Positions 1-10,179 of a stretch of DNA of 38,092 nt are shown here, in pieces. Origin of the DNA: Candidatus Accumulibacter conexus (GTDB lineage: Bacteria > Pseudomonadota > Gammaproteobacteria > Burkholderiales > Rhodocyclaceae). The translations under genes were made by a program, and so were the position numbers. Position 1 is the first letter of the stretch. Every line of letters starts with the position of its first letter. The notes beneath the pieces are model-generated. The model was not told the DNA's origin and searched no databases. It was given only the letters and a program-made list of their open reading frames with translations. The stretch spans positions 1 through 38,092 of the forward strand of contig JAGFNJ010000051.1 in NCBI GenBank assembly GCA_017592775.1, read 5' to 3'.

Positions 1-91
1 CGACGAAGAGCTTGCTTCGCTTGCCATCGAGCGCGACGCGTTTCATGGCGAATGGAACTACCGGCTGATACCCCGGAACAATGACAAATAG
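1..91 (+). CDS. ISAzo13-like transposase, C-terminal fragment (runs in from the left edge)
   Basis: The frame starting at base 2 reads 29 codons to a TAG at 89-91 and ends in a tail with the local motif FHGEWNYRLIPR. A His-Gly-x-Trp-Asn-Tyr ending of this kind is, from memory, typical of ISAzo13-family transposases. The assignment is strengthened by the right end of the window, where a matching N-terminus follows the same terminal repeat. The rest of the gene lies outside the window. The stop codon is only 7 bases before the conserved terminal repeat, as expected for a compact IS. The family name is recalled, not searched. Confidence 0.72.
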   Translation, partial: DEELASLAIERDAFHGEWNYRLIPRNNDK

Positions 92-98
92 CTCGTAT

Positions 99-128
99 TG
101 TTCAAGTTATTTTTGCTTGCGTCCTTAG
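99..128 (+). repeat. Right terminal inverted repeat of the ISAzo13-like element
   Basis: The reverse complement of these 30 bases matches 37923-37952 at 25 positions, with an unbroken 20-base identity at the inner side (99-118 against 37933-37952). All five mismatches lie in the outer ten bases, and the outer six match at five positions (CTAAGG against CTTAGG). The phage-type coding frame resumes at 129, which places the IS edge at about 128. No target-site duplication can be called, because the other end of this copy is outside the window. Confidence 0.85.
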
Positions 129-782
129 CACATGAAAGCCTACAGGCAGCGCAATCGTGTGAATCTGGTGCTGCTGTCCAACGAGGCGCAACCGCTGCCG
201 ATCGACGAGGACGACCGGCGACACCTGGTGGTCTACACCCCGCCGGAGCGGTCGGTCGACTACTACGACGCGCTGCACGGGGAAATCGCGTCCGGCGGCA
301 TCGAGGTGTTTTACCATTTCTTGCTGAACCTCGACTTGAGCGGCTTTCACCCGGCCAAACGGCCGCCGATGACCGCGGCAAAGCGAGCACTCATTCGCTT
401 GTCGCTAAATCCTCAGCGGAGATTTTTAGGCGACTGGCTTGGGGGCGACCTTGATTTGCCGGTCTGCCCCTGCCTTTCGCAAGACCTCTTTGCGGCCCAC
501 CTCGCCTGGTGCCGGAGAAATGGCGAAACGGGGCCGCGATCGGCTGCGGAGTTTTTCTCGGTTGTGACCTGCCGCATGGGCTGGGCGCGGGAGAAAACGC
601 GCTATACTTCGATCGCCTCCGGCGCCAAGGATCGAAAGCCGGTGGTCTTCCCCGCGCGTGACGACCTTTCGGACGGCTACATGCCGCCCGAGTCGGAAGA
701 TGACCGGCGGATCTGGCTTTCGAGATGCATCGGCCAGTTCCAATCGGCCGCGCGGCAGGCAGGACTCGGGGCATCGTCTTGA
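129..782 (+). pseudogene. Phage/plasmid-type primase-helicase (DUF5906/D5-like), 5'-truncated by IS
   Basis: The open frame continues from the IS edge (His codon at 129, first Met at 132) to a TGA at 780-782, about 217 residues. The start reads as the interior of a helicase domain: residues 2-20 from the Met (KAYRQRNRVNLVLLSNE) resemble the strand around motif C/sensor 1 of D5-like superfamily 3 helicases. They are followed by a region with DEDDRR and VVYTPP that is typical of DUF5906 proteins, as I recall them. The C-terminal half (RMGWAREKTRYTS) looks like the usual tail of such primases. The Walker motifs and the primase domain are missing, so the gene is interrupted, not a native short protein. 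It is the replication protein of the mobile element that also carries the capsid gene downstream. The family call is from memory. Confidence 0.65.
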
Positions 783-828
783 TGCCTGCGCCGTCTGAAA
801 TGGCTGCGCGTTCCGGGTCTGAAAGCCT

Positions 829-889
829 GTGTTCCGGGCACCCGGAACACCCGAAACCCTTACGCAGCAAGGCTTGTACCGGGTGGTCC
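829..889 (+). repeat. Left arm of a 61-bp imperfect inverted repeat
   Basis: Aligned without gaps to the reverse complement of 997-1057, this arm matches at most positions. Differences are confined to a few single bases in the middle. The first 22 bases (829-850) are themselves a near-palindrome with one central mismatch. The arms are 107 bases apart, so the transcript could form a very long cruciform or hairpin with smaller hairpins at each end. Confidence 0.85.
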
Positions 890-996
890 CGCGTTCCGGG
901 GCTACGCGCGTGTACGCGCGCGTCCACGCACCAGTGCACGCCTACTCATCCCATTCTCTCTTTATTTCTTTTCCAGATAATAAGGGGAGAACGGAT

Positions 997-1057
997 GGAC
1001 CACCCGGAACAAGCCTTGCCACGCAAGGGTTTCCCGTGTTCCGGGCGCCCGGAACAC
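997..1057 (-). repeat. Right arm of the 61-bp imperfect inverted repeat
   Basis: This is the partner of 829-889. Its last 22 bases (1036-1057) are a perfect palindrome with half-site GTGTTCCGGGC. Further partial copies of the CCGGAACAC half-site follow at about 1069-1077. Clusters of short inverted half-sites beside a replication protein gene could be iterons or binding sites of an element-encoded regulator, but that role is inference. Confidence 0.85.
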
Positions 1058-1194
1058 CCGGCCGACACCCGGAACACGGCCGGCTACACCCGGACCACCG
1101 CCCGAACATTGCGCCCGGTTTGGCGGTCCGGCGAAGATCTGGGCGGCGCATCGGGCAGAGATTGCCCGGCAGGGCGGTTTTGCGAGCTGGGGCA

Positions 1195-1539
1195 ATGGTG
1201 AGCAGCCCCTGCCCGTGCTGCGCGGCCGTCCTGGCGCGCCTGGAAGCGATCGAAGCCGGGCAGGCTGTCCTGCTCGAAGCGCTGCGGCGCGAGACGCCGC
1301 GCGGCAAGCGCACGAAGGAGCGTTACCGGCTGATCTACGATTGCGGCGAGCACTTGGGCCGCGACGTGCATGCCGCGCGCAATCTGCGGAAGCTGCTCCT
1401 GGGCAGCGGTGTCACGCACGACGCCCGCGTGGCCCGCATTGTCGCTGCCCTGCGCCGGGATCCCGAGTGTCCGACGTCGGAGCGCCACTTGTGGAGTCTA
1501 CTGCGCCACTTGGGTGGCATCCCGCCGGATGAAAAATGA
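1195..1539 (+). CDS. Small unknown protein of the phage-like element
   Basis: The predicted protein has 114 residues, with ATG at 1195 or GTG at 1198. I do not recognise the family. The N-terminus has a CPCC cluster (residues 6-9 counting from the ATG), then a short helix rich in Ala, Glu and Leu, a basic linker (PRGKRTKERYR) and a C-terminal half with a predicted helix-turn-helix flavour (LRRDPECPTSERHLWSLL). Codon use is GC-rich and gene-like, in contrast to the repeat stretch before it. It sits between the primase and the capsid gene and ends 72 bases before the capsid start. A regulatory or DNA-binding role would fit the basic composition but is not shown. The start is uncertain because no strong ribosome-binding site is visible. 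Confidence 0.55.
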   Translation: MVSSPCPCCAAVLARLEAIEAGQAVLLEALRRETPRGKRTKERYRLIYDCGEHLGRDVHAARNLRKLLLGSGVTHDARVARIVAALRRDPECPTSERHLWSLLRHLGGIPPDEK

Positions 1540-1611
1540 AATCCGGCATCAGCATGACACCGGCCGGTAAAGTGCCGCCATCCCCACCGACACCCTGACA
1601 GGACAAAGAAC

Positions 1612-2922
1612 ATGGACCGCACCCTCCCCGGCCGGCTGCCCATTGCAGCGCAAATCATCGACCACAATTGCCAGGAGCTGCGCATGCTCGGCCGCATCGC
1701 TGGCCCGACCGGCGAGCGCGTTGCCGCCGACCTGATCGGCGCCGGCCGGGCTTTGGGCGACGGCGATGCCGTGCAGGCGCAGTTCTGGCGCGAGCTGGGC
1801 GAGCGCCAGGCGAACGAACGCGCGCGCGGCTTGGATGCGGTCCTGATGACGGCTGGCGTCGAGCAGCGCGAGGCTGAAAGCGGCTGGTCGTTGGGCCGGC
1901 TGATTCGCAGCCTCTTTGACGGCGGTCACAGTCAAGCCCCGTTCGAGCGCGATCTTGACGCGCATGTGGCGCGGCGAACCGGCAGCATCGCAAATGGCGC
2001 ATGGGCGCCGTTGGGCCTGCTGCTGAACGCTGGCTACCGCGATTTCAACGTCGGCACCTCGACCGAAGCCGGCAACCTCGTTGCGAACGAACGGCGCTAC
2101 GGACCCGACCCGCTGCGCGCCGCGAGCAACCTGGTCGACCTCGGCGCCAGCGTCATCACCGGCTTGAGGGCCGAGTTGAGCCTGCCCGAGTTTGTCAGCA
2201 CGACGGCGGCATCCTGGCTGGGCGAGCTAGGCACCGCGACGACGATCACCGAGACGACGCGCTCGCGGCTGCTCTCGCCGAAGCGCTGCGCCGTGAAGAT
2301 CGTGGCGAGCCGCCAGGCTATCCTGCAAGCCCCTGAAGCACTAGATCTAGTCTTGGCAAAGCAGTTCATCGAAGCGCTGTTTGCGCAGCTCGAAGTCGGC
2401 GCGCTGAACGGGACGGGCTCAGGAAATGAGCCTCTAGGCGTGCGGAATACCACGAACATCGGCAGCGTGGCCGGCGGCACCGACGGCGCCCTGCTGACCT
2501 ACGCGCACCTGTGCGACCTCGAGAAGGCGCCACTGGCGAGCAACGCGCCGATGGCCGACAGGAGCGGCTTCCTGGTCAATCCGAACACGTGGCGCTACCT
2601 GCGAACGTTGGCGAAGGGCTCGGGCCTGCCTTTCGTTTTGGGGGACGACCGCCGCGTGCTCGGGCACCGGACCAAGCCGACGACCGCGATGCCGGCGAAT
2701 CTGACCAAGGGCGCCAGCGGCGCCGTCTGCAGCAGCCTGACCTACGCGGCCGACTGGCAGCAGCTGACCCTCGGGATTTTCGGCGGAGGCGTCGACGTCA
2801 CGGTGGATCGCTTCACGAAAGCCGACATTGGCGCAGTCGTCATCGCGGCACAAATGTACTGCTCCTGCGCCGCCCTGCGCCCGGCATCGTTCGCAACGAT
2901 GGACGACGCGAAGCTGGCCTGA
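1612..2922 (+). CDS. HK97-type phage major capsid protein
   Basis: The protein has 436 residues and forms the shell of a tailed-phage-type head. The N-terminal 130 residues are helical and charged, as expected for a scaffold-like delta domain. From about residue 142 the sequence has the usual core of HK97-fold capsids: NVGTSTEAGNLVAN near residue 145, a stretch with LGASVITGL and TTAASWLGELG near 190-205, and an NGTGSGNEPLGV loop near residue 265. An AGGA-type ribosome-binding site lies before the ATG. No terminase, portal, protease or tail gene is visible beside it. Primase next to a lone capsid gene is the arrangement of some capsid-encoding phage satellites, as well as of decayed prophages. 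The last 16 codons are repeated in the DNA downstream (see 2872-3208). Confidence 0.85.
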   Translation: MDRTLPGRLPIAAQIIDHNCQELRMLGRIAGPTGERVAADLIGAGRALGDGDAVQAQFWRELGERQANERARGLDAVLMTAGVEQREAESGWSLGRLIRSLFDGGHSQAPFERDLDAHVARRTGSIANGAWAPLGLLLNAGYRDFNVGTSTEAGNLVANERRYGPDPLRAASNLVDLGASVITGLRAELSLPEFVSTTAASWLGELGTATTITETTRSRLLSPKRCAVKIVASRQAILQAPEALDLVLAKQFIEALFAQLEVGALNGTGSGNEPLGVRNTTNIGSVAGGTDGALLTYAHLCDLEKAPLASNAPMADRSGFLVNPNTWRYLRTLAKGSGLPFVLGDDRRVLGHRTKPTTAMPANLTKGASGAVCSSLTYAADWQQLTLGIFGGGVDVTVDRFTKADIGAVVIAAQMYCSCAALRPASFATMDDAKLA

Positions 2923-3208
2923 CACCTTTCCTTGTGGTGCGGAACCGGAGCGCGCCAGCCGGCGGCGAAACCTTTGGCGCGCGACGAGCCTACCGGATTG
3001 CTGTCCTTGCATGCAGCGACAGACGGCTTACCTTCACCCTGGCCCTGCGCCCGGCATCGTTCGCCGCGATGGACGACGCGAAGCTGGCCTGACACCTTTC
3101 CTCGGGGCGAGGAAACCGGAGCGCGCCGCCGGCGGCGAAACCTCGGCGCGCGACGGGCCTCCCGGATCGCTGGACCTTACGGCGGCGACTGACGGCCCAC
3201 CTCTAACG
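2872..3208 (+). repeat. Tandem duplication of about 170 bp covering the capsid gene 3' end
   Basis: Copy one (2872-3041) holds the last 16 capsid codons, the stop and about 120 bases downstream. Copy two (3042 to about 3208) repeats all of this. The coding part differs by two bases, so copy two would still encode the same C-terminal tail with one Thr-to-Ala change before an identical stop. The downstream parts differ more, by substitutions and single-base indels. Each copy contains an 8-bp hairpin stem: 2950-2957 with 2975-2982, and 3121-3128 with 3144-3151. The second copy has no start codon or upstream gene and is not a coding region. Confidence 0.9.
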
Positions 3209-3282
3209 TGTTGGATGTTCTGTAGGACGATCTGGAAAGAAGACTCTCAGACCCTTTAGAATCAATCGCTTGCGGCGATTAT

Positions 3283-3372
<90 letters not shown>

Positions 3373-3511
3373 GTCGGGCGCGAATATTAGCACAGGAACG
3401 CCCAGATGCACCGGTCGCGAACCTCGCCGCTGGAACTTTTCTGCGCTGGCGCCCTGGATTGCTCGATCGCCAGGCTGGCGCCCCCGGCAGCCGCTGCCGG
3501 CGCGGACCCGC

Positions 3512-6114
<2,603 letters not shown>

Positions 6115-6415
6115 TTCTCTTTTCCTTCAGGCAGCAAGCGACGCGACCGGTCCCGGCAGGCAGCCGAAGTCCAGCCGAGCGGCCCCGGCAGCACACATGT
6201 CAAGTGCGCTTGCCGTTCGCCGATGATGCTCGGCAACGGCGAGCGCCCAACTGTGCCCAGCCACGCGCGCAACCGCGCCGGCAGGGCGTGCCGAGACGCG
6301 GTCCGGGCCAGCGTGGGCGGCACGATCGCGAGCGTGACATCCCGCACGGCAGCCGTCGCCAGGCAAGCGTATCGTCGCGGCATCGCTTCAGGCAATGATG
6401 ACAGGAGGGATCGAG
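6115..6415. other. Intergenic region between divergent genes, no gene seen
   Basis: This lies between the rarA start (minus) and the small protein starting at 6416 (plus), so it must hold both promoters. All open frames here are GC-driven and translate to Arg/Ala/Pro-rich sequence without recognisable features. I see no lolA remnant, although lolA is the usual upstream neighbour of rarA in related genomes. Confidence 0.5.
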
Positions 6416-6622
6416 TTGGAAACAGAGAGAGTCCGCAGCGGCAGCGACCGGCGCCAGGTCGACTTCGGGCGTCCCGGCAAGCTCCCGGAACGGCGGCGGC
6501 AACCCGAGCGCCGGCTGCCGGAACTGAGCGAAGCGACCGAGATCTCGTTCGAAGGCTTTCAGTTACTCCTCGCCGAGGCCAACGGCCGCGCCGGCAAGAG
6601 GCGATCAGCCGTGCGCGGTTGA
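6416..6622 (+). CDS. Small charged conserved-type protein of unknown function
   Basis: The predicted protein has 68 residues if translation begins at the TTG at 6416, which has an AGGAGG ribosome-binding site at 6403-6408 with 7-base spacing. An ATG at 6395 would add 7 residues but has no such site in front. The sequence starts with an Arg/Asp-rich stretch (DRRQVDFGRPGK, then ERRRQPERRLPE) and ends in an acidic-hydrophobic motif (EISFEGFQLLLAEA). I recall short proteins with the same Arg-rich then acidic pattern in related Rhodocyclaceae, without known function. It is monocistronic and followed about 135 bases on by a strong terminator hairpin. Confidence 0.55.
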   Translation: METERVRSGSDRRQVDFGRPGKLPERRRQPERRLPELSEATEISFEGFQLLLAEANGRAGKRRSAVRG

Positions 6623-6756
6623 GTGACAACGCCCCTCGCGGGCTGGGCTCGGAGCGATGTCGCAGGCGGTGGCAAGACACTGCCTGCGCCGACCGATCCA
6701 CCAGAGTTGCGACGGAACGCTGCACTTCCGCAAAGCGACCAGGAGTCCGAGCTTTC

Positions 6757-6783
6757 GACCGGGTCCCCGCCCGGTCTTTTTTT
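6757..6783 (+). terminator. Rho-independent terminator
   Basis: A 7-bp GC stem (GACCGGG at 6757-6763 with CCCGGTC at 6770-6776) with a 6-base loop is followed directly by seven T (6777-6783). The T run is on the plus strand, so it ends transcription from the small gene at 6416-6622. The rest of 6623-6840 shows no gene. Confidence 0.85.
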
Positions 6784-6840
6784 GCCTGCCGACCGGGCAC
6801 GCTGCCCGCAGCCGCCAACCGGCCCGGCCTTGCCGACCGC

Positions 6841-8256
6841 TCAGGACTGCCCAACAGGAGCCGGAGTGGCAAAGGCGTCGGTCACCGACTGCTCGAGTTC
6901 GCTGAACGCTTCGCCGACGTAATCGCTCAGGCGCTCGAGATGGGGTAGTTCATCGGTCGCGATGAGGCCGAAGAACAGTCGACCGGCGTAGCTGAAGAGC
7001 GTGATGTTGAGCAGGTTGCCCGGCGGCAGGGTGCTGATCGGGTGCAGTTCATCGATCCGGGCGCCCTTGATGTAGAGATGATGCGCCGGACCGGGCACGT
7101 TCGAAACCAGCGTATTGCCGTTCGCCGGCGGCAGGCGGTCGCTGAGACCGAGCTTTTCGGCGATGAGGCCGACCAGCGAGGTGATCACCGTGTACGACTC
7201 GATCGCCTCCGGCGCCACGCTGTCGATCAGCGTGCGCACGTTGCGCAGCGAAAAGCCGATGTTGCGCAGGCGCACGTAGGGATCATCGGTCGGCGCCGAC
7301 AGTTCCACCTGCACGAAGCCGATCTTGTTGCCGCTCCCCTCGTCGCCCTCACGCCGCAGGTTGACCGGCATCTGGATGGTGATCGGCGTCCGCAGCTTGA
7401 CGCCCTCGTCGCGCAGGTAGCGATGCAACGCCCCGTCGAGGCAGGTCAGCGCCACGTGATTCAGCGTCGAGCGCGTCCGCGAGCGAATCGCATTCACCCG
7501 TTGCATGTCCACGCAGGCTGCCGCGAACTGCCGGCCGGAGGTCACCTGCCCGGTCAATGGCGTGTTGCCGTCGGCGGCGAAAGGCAGCGAGATCGCGTTC
7601 TTCGTCAGTTTGACGCTTTCCAGCAGCATCATGGCAGCCAGACGGCCAACCCCGAGAACGCGCTTGCCGGCACCGAGCAGATCGCCGAGCAGCGAGGTCG
7701 CCAGCTTCTCCCGCTCGCGCTGCAACTTGCGCTCCGCCTGCCCATGGCGAAGCGACCACAGCGGCCGCAGTTCGAGGTCGTCAGCGCTCGTCGCCAGCGA
7801 TTCTGCCGCCCAGCGCATCATCGTCACGCCGTCGGCACAGGCATGGTGCATCTTCACGTACAGCGCGAAACGCGCGCCACTCAGCCCATCGATGACGTGC
7901 AGTTGCCACAGCGGTCGTGAGCGGTCGAGCATCGGCTGGTGCAGCTCGGCGACCAGCTGGTAAAGGTCGCGCTGGCTGTTCCTGCCACGCCGCAGCCGGT
8001 GGTAGAAGACGTGCTGCTCGAGATCGACCGCTGCCGCCTGACGCCAGGTCGGCATGGCCGTCAGCGAGAACTCGATCAGGCGATTGAAGGGTGGCTGGAC
8101 ATCGACACAGCCGAGCAGCTCGCGGTGCAGCTCGCTGGCGAAGCCGCTCTTCGACCCGGCCGGCCGCTTGCAGATCATCAGCCCGCCCACGTGTTTCGGA
8201 CTCTGCTCCGATTCGGCGATGAAGAAACCGAAATCGAGCAAGGACAGTTTGTTCAT
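6841..8256 (-). CDS. Wax ester synthase/diacylglycerol acyltransferase (WS/DGAT family)
   Basis: The 471-residue enzyme of the bifunctional WS/DGAT family transfers acyl groups from acyl-CoA to fatty alcohols or diacylglycerol, making storage lipid at the membrane. The catalytic motif HHxxxDG is present as HHACADG at about residues 135-142. The family's C-terminal half follows, including an NxVSNVPGP-type segment (TLVSNVPGPAHHLY). The start MNKLSLLDFGF is chosen because AAGGAG lies 7 bases upstream; an ATG 7 codons earlier lacks such a site. It is divergent from a PHA-granule protein, so this locus concerns carbon storage. Which substrate is used cannot be told from sequence. Confidence 0.9.
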   Translation of the reverse strand: MNKLSLLDFGFFIAESEQSPKHVGGLMICKRPAGSKSGFASELHRELLGCVDVQPPFNRLIEFSLTAMPTWRQAAAVDLEQHVFYHRLRRGRNSQRDLYQLVAELHQPMLDRSRPLWQLHVIDGLSGARFALYVKMHHACADGVTMMRWAAESLATSADDLELRPLWSLRHGQAERKLQREREKLATSLLGDLLGAGKRVLGVGRLAAMMLLESVKLTKNAISLPFAADGNTPLTGQVTSGRQFAAACVDMQRVNAIRSRTRSTLNHVALTCLDGALHRYLRDEGVKLRTPITIQMPVNLRREGDEGSGNKIGFVQVELSAPTDDPYVRLRNIGFSLRNVRTLIDSVAPEAIESYTVITSLVGLIAEKLGLSDRLPPANGNTLVSNVPGPAHHLYIKGARIDELHPISTLPPGNLLNITLFSYAGRLFFGLIATDELPHLERLSDYVGEAFSELEQSVTDAFATPAPVGQS

Positions 8257-8572
8257 GGCGGTCTCCTTCGAGCTCATGCGGGAAAACGGTCGGCGCAGCG
8301 ACCGGGCAACACCTTAGCACATACCCCTCTTCCAGAGGCCGACGCCCAGTCGTTTAGTGTGCTTCCTCTAGTGATGCCGGCTAGACTGCATCGCGTTGGC
8401 TGGCAGACGGAAGGGTCACTCCAGCGACCGACGAAACGCCATTCTCCTCTTTGCAGGGGAGCCGCGGGCGGGTGCTCCTGCCTCTTCTTCGGCGTCGCCC
8501 CGGGCAACGAGCAGCCAGGACCCTTCGGCAACCGCCGGAAATCCGGCAACCTCTTGGATCAAGGAGAAACAG
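8257..8572. other. Intergenic region between divergent storage genes, no gene seen
   Basis: The stretch holds the promoters of the acyltransferase (minus) and the phasin-like gene (plus). I see only weak promoter-like hexamers and a small CCTCT/AGAGG palindrome near 8326-8338, and no coding frame with support. Shared control of the two genes is possible but not visible. Confidence 0.45.
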
Positions 8573-8995
8573 ATGAACAACCTGAGCAGCAACCTGATCG
8601 ACCGCATGACGACCGAACAACTGTTGGCCCAGACTGGTGAGGCGCTGCGCAAGCTCTGGCTGTGCGGCCTTGGCGCCTACTCGCTGGCCACCCGGAGCAG
8701 CATGCAGACCTTCGAGACGCTCGTCCGCGAAGGCCAGGCGATGCGGCCAAAGGCCCGCCAGCAGATCGAGGAAACCTCGGCCGAACTGAAGAGCAGCGCA
8801 ACGGCGACGATCGAGCGCGGCGAGCAACTCGTGCGTGAGCGCTTCCTCAGACCGCTCGACTTCGTCATCCTGGCCACCCGGCGCGACATCGAGCAGCTCT
8901 CGCTGCGCGTCATCCAGCTCAGTGCCGAAGTCCAGAAACTGGCCGGCGGCAAGGGCAGGCAGCAGGAGAAGCCGGCAGCCAGCGTCGAGGCCTGA
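8573..8995 (+). CDS. Polyhydroxyalkanoate granule-associated phasin-like protein (PhaI/PhaF type)
   Basis: The protein has 140 residues, with ATG at 8573 and AAGGAG at 8561-8566. The segment LWLCGLGAYSLATRSSMQTFETLVREG at about residues 28-54 matches the conserved block of the PhaI/PhaF granule-associated family (consensus WLAGLGAF...F..LV.EG), in which an amphipathic helix coats PHA granules. The rest is helical and charged, including QQIEETSAELKSS and a second helix near residues 100-120. The C-terminal tail is short, with one Lys/Gln-rich patch, and lacks the long Ala/Lys DNA-binding repeats of PhaF. It would act on the surface of cytoplasmic PHA granules. Its divergent neighbour makes or handles neutral lipid. 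Confidence 0.75.
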   Translation: MNNLSSNLIDRMTTEQLLAQTGEALRKLWLCGLGAYSLATRSSMQTFETLVREGQAMRPKARQQIEETSAELKSSATATIERGEQLVRERFLRPLDFVILATRRDIEQLSLRVIQLSAEVQKLAGGKGRQQEKPAASVEA

Positions 8996-9069
8996 GCGAG
9001 CACCGGCGCCGCCGGCGCGGCACGAACAGGCCGTCCGCTGCGAGCAGGCGGTCGGCAGGTCGGATCCAT

Positions 9070-9104
9070 GGCGGCTTGCGGGGCGGATCGCCCCGCAAGC
9101 CGCC
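9070..9104 (+). terminator. Strong hairpin between convergent genes, probable bidirectional terminator
   Basis: A perfect 15-bp GC-rich stem (9070-9084 with 9090-9104) and a 5-base loop lie between the phasin stop and the lysR stop at 9106. No T run follows on either strand, so it may act as a barrier or RNA-stabilising end more than a classical intrinsic terminator. Confidence 0.7.
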
Positions 9105-9105
9105 G

Positions 9106-10062
9106 TCATTGCTGAACGACCTTCGCCGCCTCGCGCAGCAACCAGCGGCGGAACGCTTGCACCGGCGGGCGGTCGGCGACCGCTTCCGGCACCACCAGGT
9201 AGTAGGCCTGCGTCCGGCGGATGACGAGGTCGAAGGGCTGCACCAGCCGACCCGCCACCACCTCGGCCTCGACCAGAGGCTGCGAGGCCAGGGCGATGCC
9301 GACGCCATCGATCGCCGCCGACAGAACCAACCCCGAGTCGCTGAAGTGTGTGCCGGCGTCCGGATCGATGCCGCTGACCCCGGCGAGGTGCAACCATTCC
9401 GCCCACGTCGGGCGATCGAGCAGTTCCATGATCGACTCGTCATGGAGCAGGTTGTGCCAGCGGAGATCTGCCGGAACTTTCAGCGGGCGCATCGAGAACA
9501 GCAAGCGCGGACTGCAGACGACCCCATAGCGCGGCGAAAAGAGACGATCGACCCGGCAACCGTCGTACTGGCCGCGACCGAAGCGGATGAAGACTTCGGT
9601 CTCGTCTTCACGCAGGTCGACCCGCGCCAGTCCCGAGACACGCCCGGAGTCCCGTGCATCGATGGTCTCGATCGACGCCGACATGTGCAACTGCACCTCG
9701 GGATGCTCGGCCGTGAAGCCGGGCAGATGACGGATCAGCCAGCGGCTGCCGAAGGCTGGCGGCGTCGTCAGCAGCAAGCGCCCGCCCGGCTCGCGCCGAC
9801 GGGTGCTCTCGATCGCAGCAGCGAAGCACTGCAGTCCTTCGCGCACCTTCGGCAACATCAGCCGGCCTTCGCGCGTCAGCTCCATGGCCCGCGTCAACCG
9901 TCGGAACAACTCGAAGCCGAGGTACTCCTCGAGGCCACGAATCTGGTGGCTGATCGCCGTCGGCGTCACCGACAGTTCGGCGGCGGCGTCCTTGAAACTC
10001 AAGTGCCGGGCCGCCGCCTCGAAGGCGCGCAATGAATTCAGCGGCGGAAGACGATAGGTCAT
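9106..10062 (-). CDS. LysR-family transcriptional regulator, GcvA-like
   Basis: The protein has 318 residues. The first 65 form the LysR winged helix-turn-helix (PLNSLRAFEAAARHLSFKDAAAELSVTPTAISHQIRGLEEYLG), with the AAARH..F..AA.EL.VT.TAIS.QI signature of the GcvA subgroup. The effector-binding domain follows from about residue 90, with the typical LLLTTPPAFGSRWLIRHLPGF start. The target is not known; GcvA itself controls glycine cleavage, but the family is very large. The gene is divergent from a 59-residue protein at 10180. A TGAG-N5-CTCA palindrome 6 bases upstream of the start may be its own operator. Confidence 0.9.
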   Translation of the reverse strand: MTYRLPPLNSLRAFEAAARHLSFKDAAAELSVTPTAISHQIRGLEEYLGFELFRRLTRAMELTREGRLMLPKVREGLQCFAAAIESTRRREPGGRLLLTTPPAFGSRWLIRHLPGFTAEHPEVQLHMSASIETIDARDSGRVSGLARVDLREDETEVFIRFGRGQYDGCRVDRLFSPRYGVVCSPRLLFSMRPLKVPADLRWHNLLHDESIMELLDRPTWAEWLHLAGVSGIDPDAGTHFSDSGLVLSAAIDGVGIALASQPLVEAEVVAGRLVQPFDLVIRRTQAYYLVVPEAVADRPPVQAFRRWLLREAAKVVQQ

Positions 10063-10067
10063 ATGGC

Positions 10068-10080
10068 TGAGATTTTCTCA
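10068..10080. promoter_or_regulatory. Candidate LysR-type operator in the divergent intergenic region
   Basis: TGAG (10068-10071) and CTCA (10077-10080) form an inverted repeat around five A/T-rich bases. It sits directly upstream of the lysR start and in the only promoter region shared with the small gene at 10180. LysR-type sites are usually imperfect palindromes with a T-N11-A core, which this site has. Function is inferred from position. Confidence 0.4.
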
Positions 10081-10179
10081 CCTGTTGCGTGATTATTGAT
10101 CGTTTGCCGCCCTTCTGGCAAGCGAATACAGTGGCGTCACCCTCTCGGAAAAACCGGGAAACCAACCAGGAAGAAACAA

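Larger units (their letters stand above)
783..1194. other. Repeat-rich stretch without a recognisable gene
   Basis: This 412-base interval separates the primase fragment from the small gene at 1195. It is dominated by copies of a CCGGAACAC-type motif and its complement, including the 61-bp inverted repeat described separately. A frame of 140 codons (ATG at 781 overlapping the primase stop, TGA at 1199-1201) stays open across it. Its translation follows the DNA repeats and has no recognisable domain, so I do not call it as a gene. The overlapping starts and stops on both sides (TGATG at 780 and GTGA at 1198) leave open that it is translated. Confidence 0.6.

Noticed and set aside
781-1201. A 140-codon frame across the repeat region
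   Set aside because: Its product is a translation of DNA repeats without recognisable domains. The overlapping start and stop codons are suggestive, but not enough to call a gene.
3042-3208. Second capsid-like gene in the duplicated tail
   Set aside because: Only 16 codons are repeated, with no start codon or ribosome-binding site before them.
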